The notes: generated by a model from the letters alone, not told the origin. Positions 1-6,697 are shown, counted from the first letter of the stretch. The stretch is 35,040 bases of DNA from Clostridiales bacterium (GCA_004554105.1 SFNW01000012.1:1-35040), one strand, 5' to 3'. Numbers and translations: made by a program.

Positions 1-2
1 CG

Positions 3-1079
3 TCGAGCGCGTTTTTTGCCGCGCTTGCAGTCGGGGCTGTCGTCGGCTGGGGTTGCCTTGCCCTGCTCGAGCCGCTTCTGCGCCTGCTCCGCTGCACCGA
101 TACGATGATGCCGCACGCGATTCCCTACGCCAAATACATTCTGCTTGCCGCGCCGATCAGCTGCGCCTCGTTTGTCCTCAGCAACACGCTGCGTGCAGAG
201 GGTGAATCGCGAATCGCCATGTGGGGACTCGGCGCGGGCAATATTCTGAACCTTGCGCTTGACCCGCTGCTGATTTTTTACTTCGGCATGGGGGCGGGCG
301 GCGCGGCGCTTGCCACGGCAATCAGCCAGTGCGTCAGCTTTGTCGCCCTGCTTCTGATTTTTCTCGCGGGTAAATCCATTGTCCGCCTTGACATTCGCTG
401 CGTCAGCCGCAGTGCAAACGATTATCTGCTGATTGTGACAAACGGGCTGCCTACGCTCTGCCGACAGGGACTCGGCAGTCTCGCCTCCGCCGTGCTGAAT
501 ATTCAAGCCGTGGTCTACGGCGACGCCGCCGTTTCCGCCATCACGATTGCAAATAAGGTCTACGTCTTTGCACGCAGTCTGGTCATCGGCATCGGACAGG
601 GCTTTCAGCCCGTGGCGGGCTACAACTACAGCGCCGGCTATCGCCGCCGCGCGTGGCGCGCGTTTACCTTTTCTTCGCTTGTCGGCACGGTCATCTGCCT
701 TTTGTCCGCCGCCTCGGTTGCCCTTTTCGCCGAGCCGCTGATGGCATGGTTCAGCAAAAACGGCGAGGTCGTGCGCATCGGCGCTGAAATGCTGTACTTC
801 TTTGCCGCGGCACTGCCCTTTCTCGCGGTTTCGACCTATGTCAATCAACTTTACCAGTGCCTCGGCTACCGCGCGGCGGCAACCTTTCTCGCAAGTTGCC
901 GGCAGGGCATCTTCTTCCTGCCCGCCGTCCTGCTTTTGCCGCTTCGCTTCGGCTGTGCCGGCGTGGAAATGAGCCAAGCCGTTGCGGACTTCATTACGTT
1001 CTTGGTTTCCATGCCGTTTTTGGTGTATTTTTATCGCCGCCATGTTGCAGACCAAAGCGACTTACCGTCAAAAATTTAA
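3..1079 (+). CDS. MATE family efflux transporter, 3' part (start outside window)
   Basis: The reading frame is open from the first base, so the N-terminal part of the protein lies upstream of the window. The visible ~358 residues are a series of hydrophobic membrane segments separated by short basic loops, with typical MATE patterns such as NTLRAEGESR, the GAGNILNLALDPLLIF stretch (polytopic, with the conserved N and D) and GIGQGFQPVAGYNYSAG. MATE proteins export drugs or metabolites across the cytoplasmic membrane in exchange for Na+ or H+. The substrate cannot be read from sequence. A family member is about 450 residues, so roughly 90-100 residues are missing. No same-strand gene follows within 1.9 kb; transcription would meet the terminators at 1194-1225 and 1234-1279. 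Confidence 0.9.
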   Translation, partial: SSAFFAALAVGAVVGWGCLALLEPLLRLLRCTDTMMPHAIPYAKYILLAAPISCASFVLSNTLRAEGESRIAMWGLGAGNILNLALDPLLIFYFGMGAGGAALATAISQCVSFVALLLIFLAGKSIVRLDIRCVSRSANDYLLIVTNGLPTLCRQGLGSLASAVLNIQAVVYGDAAVSAITIANKVYVFARSLVIGIGQGFQPVAGYNYSAGYRRRAWRAFTFSSLVGTVICLLSAASVALFAEPLMAWFSKNGEVVRIGAEMLYFFAAALPFLAVSTYVNQLYQCLGYRAAATFLASCRQGIFFLPAVLLLPLRFGCAGVEMSQAVADFITFLVSMPFLVYFYRRHVADQSDLPSKI

Positions 1080-1118
1080 AAAATGTCGAGAAAAAATCAA
1101 AAAATATTCAAATTGCTA

Positions 1119-1147
1119 TTGACAGTCACACCCACGCGTGCTATTAT
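1119..1147 (+). promoter_or_regulatory. Strong sigma-A promoter with no coding gene behind it
   Basis: TTGACA at 1119-1124, a 17-bp spacer and TATTAT at 1142-1147 make a near-perfect sigma-A promoter. Transcription should start near 1154. The first intrinsic terminator is only ~70 bases further on, and the next gene is on the other strand, so this promoter appears to make only a short RNA. Confidence 0.75.
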
Positions 1148-1153
1148 ATCTTT

Positions 1154-1225
1154 GATGAAGTTTTGGTCGATTTCATCATTTTTCCTAAAGGGGGAGACGC
1201 TCGGAAACGGGTGTCTCTCTTTTTT
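1154..1225 (+). ncRNA. Candidate small RNA (~70 nt, two hairpins)
   Basis: This is the predicted transcript from the promoter at 1119-1147 to the terminator at 1194-1225. Its 5' part can fold as a hairpin (GATGAAGT at 1153-1160 pairing with ATTTCATC at 1169-1176, one G-U). Its 3' part is the GAAA-capped terminator. A purine-rich run at 1187-1196 looks like a Shine-Dalgarno sequence, but no start codon lies at the right distance. I do not recognise a known RNA family. It could instead be a remnant leader that has lost its gene. Confidence 0.45.
1194..1225 (+). terminator. Intrinsic terminator with GAAA tetraloop
   Basis: A 10-bp stem (1194-1203 with 1208-1217) includes two G-U pairs, is closed by a GAAA tetraloop, and is followed by TCT then TTTTT. 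It ends the short RNA and may also end read-through from the MATE gene. Confidence 0.8.
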
Positions 1226-1233
1226 GCGTTTAT

Positions 1234-1279
1234 TCATAATAGCAAAAAGCCCTCTGCAGAGGGCTTTTTGCTATTATGA
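1234..1279. terminator. Bidirectional terminator, 46-bp perfect palindrome
   Basis: The two halves (1234-1256 and 1257-1279) are perfect reverse complements. The hairpin has a GCCCTCTG-rich core flanked by A5 and T5 runs, so it reads as an intrinsic terminator on both strands. It stops the SDR gene (stop codon at 1283-1285) on the minus strand and backs up the terminator at 1194-1225 on the plus strand. Confidence 0.85.
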
Positions 1280-1282
1280 AAG

Positions 1283-2020
1283 TCAGAGTTTCTTTCTGCA
1301 GCCGTCAATCTGAATATTCTGCCCCGAAATGTAGGACGACTCATCGCTTGCGATAAAGCAAATGAGATTGGCGTTCTCATTGTCGGTGCCGGAACGTCCC
1401 ATGTGGCAGAGGTCGCTCGGCGTATAGGCGTCCATATTCTCGTCCTTAGAAGAGCTGACGCTGCCGGGCGAAACGCAGTTGACAAGAACGCCGTCGTGGA
1501 TAACCTCTTTTGCCAGCGCCTTGGTCAGAGAAATCAGCGCGCCCTTCGTCGCCGAATAGTGCGACATATTCGCATTGCCGTACACGCCCGCAACCGAGCC
1601 GACATTGACGATTCTGCCGTAGTGGTTGGCAATCATCGAGCCGAGCACCGCGCGCGTGCAGTAGACCACGCCCATCACATTGATGTCAATAAACTTCTTC
1701 CATTCCTCGATGGATACCTCGATAAACGGCTTCCATGTACGCCAGATTGCCGCATTGTTGACCAGAATGTCGATTTTGCCGAAGCGTTTCAGCGCGTCGG
1801 CAGAGACCTCGTTGACCCGCGCTTCATTGCTGACGTCGCATTCGTAGATGGCGACCTCGGTCGTATAGGGTGCGACCTCTTCCTTTACCTTTTCCAGCCG
1901 CGCAAAATCCATGTCAAGCAGGACGAGTTTTGCGCCCTCCTTGGCAAATCTGACTGCGCAAGCGCGTCCGATGCCGACCGATGCGCCGGTCACCATGGCG
2001 ACTTTTCCGTTGAAATTCAC
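1283..2020 (-). CDS. SDR family NAD(P)-dependent oxidoreductase (FabG-like)
   Basis: A 245-residue classical short-chain dehydrogenase/reductase. It has the Rossmann dinucleotide motif TGASVGIG (residues 11-18), NNAA (88-91), the catalytic Ser142 (in VGSVAG) and the Tyr155-x3-Lys159 pair (YSATK), ending with the usual SGQNIQIDGC segment. The length is typical. I chose the GTG at 2018-2020 as start because GGAGGCGG lies just upstream and the protein then begins with the family pattern NFNGKVAMVTG; a longer ATG-started frame adds 25 unrelated residues. The gene is cytoplasmic and stands alone with its own promoter (2060-2088). The substrate is unknown: many such proteins are annotated 3-oxoacyl-ACP reductase, but nothing nearby points to fatty-acid synthesis. 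Confidence 0.88.
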   Translation of the reverse strand: MNFNGKVAMVTGASVGIGRACAVRFAKEGAKLVLLDMDFARLEKVKEEVAPYTTEVAIYECDVSNEARVNEVSADALKRFGKIDILVNNAAIWRTWKPFIEVSIEEWKKFIDINVMGVVYCTRAVLGSMIANHYGRIVNVGSVAGVYGNANMSHYSATKGALISLTKALAKEVIHDGVLVNCVSPGSVSSSKDENMDAYTPSDLCHMGRSGTDNENANLICFIASDESSYISGQNIQIDGCRKKL

Positions 2021-2059
2021 TTGATTCCGCCTCCAAACCTTGTCGTTATTTCGCACATG

Positions 2060-2088
2060 ATTATAGCAGGCGGTCTTTGCGCGCGCAA
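2060..2088 (-). promoter_or_regulatory. Promoter of the SDR gene
   Basis: Read on the minus strand: TTGCGC (2083-2088), a 17-bp spacer and TATAAT (2060-2065) preceded by TGC, an extended -10. It lies in the gap between the GNAT gene and the SDR gene, so the two are probably transcribed separately. Confidence 0.6.
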
Positions 2089-2130
2089 TGTTCAAATCGG
2101 GAATAAAGCGGCACGATTCTGCCGTTTCTG

Positions 2131-2919
2131 TCAGTGCTTTTCAGCCTCCCTGTTCATCTCATCGACAAAGGCGGTCGGCTTTGCGGAAAGCTCGACCCAC
2201 GCCGGACGGAAGCCGCAGCGAATCGCATTGCGCACCGAGCGGATATTCGACCACGCCGCGCAGTAGAACGGCACCTTTCCCGCGCTTAAGATTTCGGCGG
2301 CAAGCCGGCTTGTCAGTGCCGAGGAGATTCCCTGTCCGCGGTATGCGGGCAGAACATCAACGCCGATTTGCCACATCTCCGCGCAGTCGGCGGAACACGC
2401 CGCAAGCCCGACGAGCTTGCCCCCGTCAAACGCCCCGACCCCGATTCTGTCCAGTTCCCGCCGCTCCTTGCACAGCGCGTTGCTCCATGACGGCGTATAC
2501 AATTCGGCAAAGTCGGAAGGATACAGCAGTCGCGTCTCATAGGCGCAGTCGGTCACGCACAGCTTGTCAAGGTCGGGCAGGAAATACGCCGCCATAAAGC
2601 AGACGCGCAGTCCCTTTTCGCGCAGCGCGTCGTCAAGCACGAGCAGATTCGGCGTTTCAAAGCAATGCACCGCCGAAAACCGCCCGACATAGTCGGCGGC
2701 AATCGCCCGATACGGCTCTGCCGCCGTAACAACGACATTGCTCCCGTAGGAGATCAGCGTGCATTCAAGCGGCTGCTTCAAATATTTCCGCGCGTCGGGC
2801 GACTCGACCGACGGAACAATCACGTTTTCGCTGCGCAGAAAGTCCTCGGGCGCACAGCCCGCGTCGGTGGCAGACTGCGCGAGGGCAATGCGCCGCACCG
2901 CTTCGTTTGTCAGTTTCAT
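2131..2919 (-). CDS. GNAT family N-acetyltransferase
   Basis: A 262-residue protein with a GNAT fold in its C-terminal half. The acetyl-CoA pyrophosphate-binding motif is visible in VLPAYRGQGISSALTSRL (about residues 210-228), followed by the AWSNIRSVRNAIRCGFRP segment that forms the last helix and strand of the fold. The N-terminal ~130 residues are a separate, less conserved region containing an AAEPYRAIAADYV helix; such two-part GNATs are common in Firmicutes. I start at the ATG 2917-2919 because GGAGAGAG precedes it at good spacing. The substrate (amino group of a small molecule or protein) cannot be predicted. It has its own strong promoter (2949-2977), divergent from the chromate-transporter genes. 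Confidence 0.82.
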   Translation of the reverse strand: MKLTNEAVRRIALAQSATDAGCAPEDFLRSENVIVPSVESPDARKYLKQPLECTLISYGSNVVVTAAEPYRAIAADYVGRFSAVHCFETPNLLVLDDALREKGLRVCFMAAYFLPDLDKLCVTDCAYETRLLYPSDFAELYTPSWSNALCKERRELDRIGVGAFDGGKLVGLAACSADCAEMWQIGVDVLPAYRGQGISSALTSRLAAEILSAGKVPFYCAAWSNIRSVRNAIRCGFRPAWVELSAKPTAFVDEMNREAEKH

Positions 2920-2948
2920 GGCTCTCTCCATACTCGTTTTCTCGCCCC

Positions 2949-2977
2949 ATTATAGCACGCACGGACGGCATTTTCCA
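2949..2977 (-). promoter_or_regulatory. Promoter of the GNAT gene
   Basis: Minus strand: TGGAAA (2972-2977), 17-bp spacer, TATAAT (2949-2954) with an extended TGC. It is back to back with the plus-strand promoter at 2992-3020; the two -35 boxes are only 14 bp apart. Confidence 0.7.
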
Positions 2978-2991
2978 GTGGTTTTTCCGAA

Positions 2992-3020
2992 TTGACATTC
3001 AGCAGCATATCCTCTATAAT
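2992..3020 (+). promoter_or_regulatory. Consensus promoter of the chromate-transporter pair
   Basis: TTGACA (2992-2997), exactly 17 bp, TATAAT (3015-3020): both hexamers match the sigma-A consensus. The ribosome binding site AGGTGA follows at 3030-3035. Confidence 0.85.
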
Positions 3021-3040
3021 AGAAAGTCGAGGTGATGCAA

Positions 3041-3640
3041 GTGAAACGGGAAAAAAAGCGAGGCGAAAAACCGCTGTGGACGCTGTTTTTCTCCATGCTG
3101 AAAATCGGTTTGTTCACATTCGGCGGCGGCTACGCCATGCTTGCGTTGTTTGAAGCCGAATTTGTCGCAAGGAAAAAGTGGGTTGCCAAGGACGAGTTTC
3201 TCGATATGGTCGCTATTGCGGAATCCACGCCTGGTCCGCTCGCCATCAACGGCGCAACCTATATCGGCTACAAGGTCGCGGGCGTTTTCGGCTCGCTTGC
3301 GGCAACCGCGGCGGTCTGCATTCCGTCTTTCGTCATCATTTCAATCATCTCGCTGTTTTTCGACCGTTTTCTCGCCCTGCCCTACGTCGCCTACGCCTTT
3401 CAAGGCATTCGCGTCTGCGTCGTTTGGCTGATTCTGTCCGCGGGGCTGAAGCTGTTTTGCGCACTCAAGAAAAACGCGCTGAATGTCGTCCTGCTTGTGA
3501 CGGTGCTCGGCAGTATGATCGGTTGCTCGCTCTTTGCCGTCGACTTTTCCTCGATTCTCGCGATTCTTCTCTGCGGCGCGGTCGGGCTTTCGGTCTGCCT
3601 TCTGTCGCGTCTGCGCGGGAAAGGCGGCGCGAAAAAATGA
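3041..3640 (+). CDS. Chromate transporter family protein, subunit 1 (short-chain CHR)
   Basis: A ~199-residue membrane protein of the CHR (ChrA) superfamily, short-chain type, in which two half-size proteins take the place of one full-length ChrA. Seen: the N-terminal FTFGGGYAML motif, the ESTPGPLAINGATYIGYKVAG segment that is diagnostic for the family, and several hydrophobic helices. I favour the GTG at 3041, because AGGTGA at 3030-3035 is well spaced from it; the ATG at 3035 overlaps that site. The family is named after chromate export, but most gut homologues have unknown substrates, so the name should not be taken as a function. Its stop overlaps the next start by four bases (ATGA). Confidence 0.88.
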   Translation: MKREKKRGEKPLWTLFFSMLKIGLFTFGGGYAMLALFEAEFVARKKWVAKDEFLDMVAIAESTPGPLAINGATYIGYKVAGVFGSLAATAAVCIPSFVIISIISLFFDRFLALPYVAYAFQGIRVCVVWLILSAGLKLFCALKKNALNVVLLVTVLGSMIGCSLFAVDFSSILAILLCGAVGLSVCLLSRLRGKGGAKK

Positions 3641-4209
3641 TTTATCTTAAACTTTTCCTCACCTTTTTCGAAATCGGCGCGGTCTCGTTTGGCGGCGGCT
3701 ACGGCATGATTTCGCTGATTCGTGAAATCGTACTTGCAAATGCGTGGATGACCGAGAATGACTTTGTCAATTTCATCGCCGTGGCGGAATCGACGCCGGG
3801 ACCGATTGCGGTCAACATGGCAACCTTTATCGGCACTTCGCAGGGCGGCGTGCTCGGCGCACTCGCGGCAACGCTCGGCGTCGTGCTTCCCTCGTTTATC
3901 ATTATCCTGCTGATTGCCGCGCTCATCGGCAATCTGCTGAAATTCGCGGGTGTACAGGCGTTTTTGTCGGGTGTTCGCCCCTGCATCGTTGCGCTGATTC
4001 TCGGCACGGCGGTTACGCTCGGGCTCGGCACGCTGTTCGGGCTTGAAACGCTCGGCGGCGGTCTTGCCGCAGACGGCAAGGCAATCGCAATTTTTGTTCT
4101 GCTGTGCGGAGTCGGCTTTGTCTTCAAGCGGCTGCTTAAAAAATCGCCCTCGCCGATTTTGATGATTCTCCTGTCCGCAGGGCTTGGGGTTTTGCTCTAT
4201 GGCATATAG
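3637..4209 (+). CDS. Chromate transporter family protein, subunit 2 (short-chain CHR)
   Basis: A 190-residue partner of the preceding gene, with the same internal motifs: SFGGGYGMI near the N-terminus and ESTPGPIAVNMATFIG near residue 50, then hydrophobic helices rich in Gly and Ile. The ATG at 3637 overlaps the upstream TGA (ATGA), pointing to translational coupling and a heterodimer. The open frame extends further upstream, but that part is only the shadow of subunit 1 and is excluded. The pair is closed by the hairpin at 4215-4246. Confidence 0.88.
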   Translation: MIYLKLFLTFFEIGAVSFGGGYGMISLIREIVLANAWMTENDFVNFIAVAESTPGPIAVNMATFIGTSQGGVLGALAATLGVVLPSFIIILLIAALIGNLLKFAGVQAFLSGVRPCIVALILGTAVTLGLGTLFGLETLGGGLAADGKAIAIFVLLCGVGFVFKRLLKKSPSPILMILLSAGLGVLLYGI

Positions 4210-4214
4210 AAGTG

Positions 4215-4246
4215 AAAAAGGCTGTACGGAATGTACAGCCTTTTTT
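4215..4246. terminator. Terminator between convergent genes
   Basis: The stem AAAAAGGCTGTAC (4215-4227) pairs with GTACAGCC plus T's (4233-4245), with a 5-nt loop and six T's. The A-run on the left arm lets it work on the minus strand as well, so it serves both the chromate pair and the zinc-ribbon gene ending at 4259. Confidence 0.85.
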
Positions 4247-4258
4247 AAAAGTCGGAAT

Positions 4259-4660
4259 TCAATAACTGATGTTGCCCAAGATGCCGGCAAGAAAGCTCGA
4301 AGCGAAAATCGACAACAGAATCACAAGAACTACGGCGACGAGGACCCAAAGCAGAATCGCGCGTGCATAGTGCTTGATGTTTTCGTTCTGCGGTGCGATT
4401 GCGCAAACGATGCAGGCAATCCAGCCTACAAAAGGCAACGAAAGAAGAAGCATCAGCCAAAAAAAAGTGCCGGTGCTGACAACGCCGTAAGGGCCGCCCT
4501 GCGGACGCTGCGCCGGCTGCGGAACATACTGCTGCGGTGCATACTGCGTATACTGCTGCTGCGGTGCGGAAGAAGGCTCGTTCGTTTTTGCGCCGCATTC
4601 GGTGCAGAATGTCGCGCCGTCGGGCAGCTCTTTGCCGCAATGTGTACAGAATTTTGCCAT
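4259..4660 (-). CDS. Small zinc-ribbon membrane protein
   Basis: A 133-residue protein. Residues 4-21 form a zinc ribbon with two CxxCG knuckles (FCTHCGKEL and FCTECGAK). Next comes a Gln/Tyr/Pro-rich spacer with repeated QYxPQQY units (about 30-60), then two hydrophobic segments (about 66-90 and 105-130) separated by an NENIKHYARA helix. This layout is common in Firmicutes, where such proteins have no established function. The ATG at 4658-4660 is preceded by AGGTGA at 5 bp; a GTG three codons upstream is too close to it. The gene resembles the broken gene at the end of the window in its general plan (zinc ribbon, QY-rich linker, membrane domain), but the membrane parts differ. Confidence 0.75.
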   Translation of the reverse strand: MAKFCTHCGKELPDGATFCTECGAKTNEPSSAPQQQYTQYAPQQYVPQPAQRPQGGPYGVVSTGTFFWLMLLLSLPFVGWIACIVCAIAPQNENIKHYARAILLWVLVAVVLVILLSIFASSFLAGILGNISY

Positions 4661-4712
4661 AACGTTCACCTCGTATGTTTGATTCGGTCATCGACCGTGG
4701 GAATGTAATTTC

Positions 4713-4741
4713 AGTATACTACGTTTTCCGACATTTGTCAC
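4713..4741 (-). promoter_or_regulatory. Promoter of the zinc-ribbon gene
   Basis: Minus strand: GTGACA (4736-4741), 17 bp, TATACT (4713-4718). The stretch 4742-4904 between this promoter and the PerR promoter holds nothing I can support: short open frames there have no family resemblance and no convincing start. Confidence 0.7.
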
Positions 4742-4904
4742 GTATTTTTTGTAAAATCATGAAAATCTTGTCGGAGCATTTGCCGCTCGCAGCGTCGCCT
4801 ACAATCAGACTGTTCCCCATGCCGCCGCTGTTTTTTGGCTTCCTCCGCGGGTTTCTCCGGCGATATAACGCGGAATTTTGCAAGTATTTCATTTGGAAAA
4901 ACTA

Positions 4905-4933
4905 TTGACTTTTAATTCTAATTGATATATAAT
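4905..4933 (+). promoter_or_regulatory. Promoter of the PerR-like gene with AT-rich operator-like spacer
   Basis: TTGACT (4905-4910), 17 bp, TATAAT (4928-4933). The spacer contains the near-symmetrical AATTCTAATT, and the whole region is AT-rich in the style of PerR/Fur boxes. Autoregulation is common in this family, but the match to a canonical 7-1-7 box is weak, so the operator is only a suggestion. Confidence 0.6.
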
Positions 4934-4971
4934 CTTAATAAGAACAAGCAAGCAATAAGGAAAATACCACC

Positions 4972-5361
4972 ATGATGAAGCGTAACACCATACAGCGTTC
5001 GTTGGTCTTTGAAGCCGTAAACAAGCTGCAATGCCATGCGACCGCAGACGAAATCTACGAAGCGATTGTGAAAGACCATCCGAATATCAGCAGAGCAACA
5101 GTATACCGAAATCTGAATCTGCTGTCCGAAGCGGGTGAAATTCGCAAAATGGAAATTCCGGGCGGCGCCGACCGCTTCGACCACCGCTGCCACGATCATT
5201 GCCATGTCAAGTGCGAGAAATGCGGTCGCGTCTTTGATGTGGATATAGACTATATTACCGGGCTGGAGAAAAGCATTCGGGACAGCCATGGATTTGCGTT
5301 CACCGGCTACGACATCCTTTTTCGGGGAATCTGCCCGGATTGTCAGGCATCATCCGACTGA
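4972..5361 (+). CDS. Fur family transcriptional regulator, PerR-like
   Basis: A 129-residue metal-dependent repressor. The N-terminal winged helix includes the recognition helix SRATVYRNLNLLSEAGEI (about residues 42-59). The metal site follows in GGADRFDHRCHDHCHVKC: the Asp of RFD and the two His of HDHCH match the D-H-H ligands of PerR. Two CxxC pairs (CEKC and CPDC) make the structural zinc site. These residues favour a peroxide/iron sensor over a zinc sensor, but I cannot exclude Fur or Zur function. AAGGA lies at 4957-4961. It has its own promoter, and a pterin-synthase homologue follows 76 bp later on the same strand with no clear terminator between, so the two may be co-transcribed. Confidence 0.88.
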   Translation: MMKRNTIQRSLVFEAVNKLQCHATADEIYEAIVKDHPNISRATVYRNLNLLSEAGEIRKMEIPGGADRFDHRCHDHCHVKCEKCGRVFDVDIDYITGLEKSIRDSHGFAFTGYDILFRGICPDCQASSD

Positions 5362-5437
5362 TTGGATGAAATTTTATTCAGTGCGCATACGGGCGCATAC
5401 ATACCCGTAAATATATGATTCAAACAGGAGTACAGTT

Positions 5438-6001
5438 ATGAGAAGCATTACGACATTAGACCTGCAATATGCACACCGTTTCTACGGTTTCAAAGGCGAG
5501 GCACAGTATTTACACGGACACACCGGCGTTTTGACCATTGAGGTTGAGGATTCCGTAGAACCCGGCGTAAATATGGTTTTCCCCTGCAATGAAATTCAGA
5601 AGACCGCATGGGAAGTGCTGAAAAACTTTGACCATGCTTTAATTCTGCGGGAAGATGACCCCCTGCTGCCCGCAATTCTCGGCGTTTATGAAGCGCAGGG
5701 CATCAAAAACGGCGCGCCAACAAATAAAATGAAAGGACCGGCTTTCAAAACCGAGCTGGCAACAGCTTACCCCGATTGCCGTTTGGTCGTGACCAAAGAA
5801 ACCATGACCGTGGAAGGCATGATTAAGATTGTATACGACCTGCTGAAGGACAAGCTGAATATTGCCAAGCTCACCTTCACCAGCGGCGTCAATGCCGCCT
5901 CGCAGGAATATGAGACGAACAAGACCATTGACCGCTGCCCGCTGTGCGGCATTGCCCTGAACGAGAACGGCGTTTGCCCCAAATGCGGGTATAAGAAATA
6001 A
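5438..6001 (+). CDS. 6-pyruvoyl-tetrahydropterin synthase / QueD superfamily protein with zinc-ribbon tail
   Basis: A 187-residue protein of the COG0720 (PTPS/QueD) superfamily. Zinc ligands are visible as His13 (YAHRF) and His26/His28 (LHGHTG), plus an FDHALIL segment near residue 70. QueD enzymes make 6-carboxytetrahydropterin for queuosine; other members make tetrahydrobiopterin precursors or act in folate synthesis. Here the usual catalytic Cys four residues before the HGH motif is Ala22, and Glu21 lies one place further. The protein also ends in an added zinc ribbon (RCPLCG and VCPKCG, about residues 165-185), making it longer than a standard ~120-residue QueD. No queuosine or folate genes are nearby. 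The start has AGGAG 8 bp upstream. The intergenic hairpin at 5388-5409 is not followed by T's. Confidence 0.82.
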   Translation: MRSITTLDLQYAHRFYGFKGEAQYLHGHTGVLTIEVEDSVEPGVNMVFPCNEIQKTAWEVLKNFDHALILREDDPLLPAILGVYEAQGIKNGAPTNKMKGPAFKTELATAYPDCRLVVTKETMTVEGMIKIVYDLLKDKLNIAKLTFTSGVNAASQEYETNKTIDRCPLCGIALNENGVCPKCGYKK

Positions 6002-6054
6002 ACCCGCTTTGCCGCAGGCAACACAAATGCGCCTCGGGTCAAATTTCTCTCATA

Positions 6055-6310
6055 CAAAACAAAAACAGACGCCCGATGGGCGTTTTCAAGATGAAGGATT
6101 TGACTCGCAAGGCGCTTGCGCAGCCCCCCATGGTGGCTGCGGCCCTGCCTTTTTGCTTCGCCGCCAAAGTCGGGGCGGCGATTTCCTGCGGAAACCGCAA
6201 AAACGCCGGTTCTGATGTGCAGAGCATAAAACTGCCTTGGTCGGGCGCGGCTCTGGCTTGCCACCGGCAAGCCATTCACTCCCGCGCCTGTTCAAATCCA
6301 TCCCGGATGC
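6055..6310. repeat. tRNA-arm-like repeat, unit 1 (A copy, variable middle, B copy)
   Basis: This unit starts with a 54-nt block A (6055-6108) and ends with a 77-nt block B (6234-6310). Block A contains GATGAAGGATTTGA, also present in the T arm of the adjacent tRNA-Gln (6504-6517). Block B contains GTTCAAATCC, a T-loop-like sequence on the opposite strand. The 125-nt middle is GC-rich with several inverted repeats, for example GCGCTTGCGC near 6112 and GCCACCGGCAAGCC-type stems within B. No gene is supported here. The stretch 6002-6054 upstream holds nothing I recognise. Confidence 0.7.
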
Positions 6311-6453
6311 CAAAACAAAAACAGACGCCCGATGGGCGTTTTCAAGATGAAGGATTTGACTCGCGGCGCCCGAGGCGCCTTGGTCGGGCGCGGCTCTGGC
6401 TTGCCACCGGCAAGCCATTCACTCCCGCGCCTGTTCAAATCCCTCCCGGATGC
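6311..6453. repeat. tRNA-arm-like repeat, unit 2
   Basis: Block A at 6311-6364 is identical to 6055-6108 over all 54 nt. Block B at 6377-6453 differs from 6234-6310 at one position of 77 (CCATCCC against CCCTCCC). The middle is only 12 nt and forms the palindrome GGCGCC-CGA-GGCGCC with its neighbours. A third, partial A block at 6454-6480 forms the left arm of the tRNA-Gln terminator. The array therefore abuts the tRNA gene without a gap. Confidence 0.8.
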
Positions 6454-6454
6454 C

Positions 6455-6495
6455 AAAACAAAAACAGACGCCCGATGGGCGTCTGTTTTTGTTTT
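6455..6495 (-). terminator. Terminator of tRNA-Gln
   Basis: A 19-bp perfect stem (6455-6473 with 6477-6495) with a GAT loop, T-rich on both sides. On the minus strand it directly follows the CCA end of the tRNA and even shares its last bases. Its left arm is the start of repeat block A. Confidence 0.85.
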
Positions 6496-6568
6496 GGCTG
6501 GGGATGAAGGATTTGAACCCTCACAAACAGAGTCAGAGTCTGTCGTGCTGCCATTACACAAATCCCCA
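6495..6568 (-). tRNA. tRNA-Gln (anticodon CUG)
   Basis: Read on the minus strand: acceptor TGGGGAT pairs perfectly with ATCCCCA; the discriminator is G and CCA is encoded. The anticodon stem ACAGA/TCTGT encloses the loop CTCTGAC, giving anticodon CTG, which reads CAG (Gln). The T arm GAGGG-TTCAAAT-CCTTC has one G-U pair. The U1-A72 pair is typical of tRNA-Gln. The length with CCA is 74 nt. It has a consensus promoter (6606-6634) and its own terminator. Confidence 0.93.
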
Positions 6569-6605
6569 ATATTTACTTTAGTTGCTGTTTTCTGCAACGG
6601 ATATT

Positions 6606-6634
6606 ATTATAGCAGAGGCGTTTTGAATTGTCAA
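6606..6634 (-). promoter_or_regulatory. Consensus promoter of tRNA-Gln
   Basis: Minus strand: TTGACA (6629-6634), 17 bp, TATAAT (6606-6611) with extended TGC. Both boxes are perfect matches, as expected for a stable-RNA gene. A small hairpin (GTTGC/GCAAC, 6582-6599) lies in the leader. Confidence 0.85.
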
Positions 6635-6697
6635 GGGTATTTTCTCAAAAATCGAGGCAAATTATACATTTTTTCGTCGGCTGAATTTTCCGCCGGC

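Noticed and set aside
4675..4908. 77-codon plus-strand frame upstream of the PerR gene
   Set aside because: It starts inside the promoter region of the zinc-ribbon gene, lacks a ribosome binding site and resembles nothing known to me.
5388..5409. preQ1 riboswitch upstream of the PTPS-family gene
   Set aside because: There is only a 6-bp TACGGG/CCCGTA hairpin; the short conserved preQ1 aptamer pattern is absent.
6055..6453. CRISPR array
   Set aside because: Only two repeat units, with blocks of 54 and 77 nt and unequal spacers of 12-125 nt, and no cas genes.
6076..6597. Several short frames with repeated peptides such as GKPEPRPTKA
   Set aside because: They lie within the tRNA-arm-like repeats and repeat only because the DNA repeats; no ribosome binding sites.
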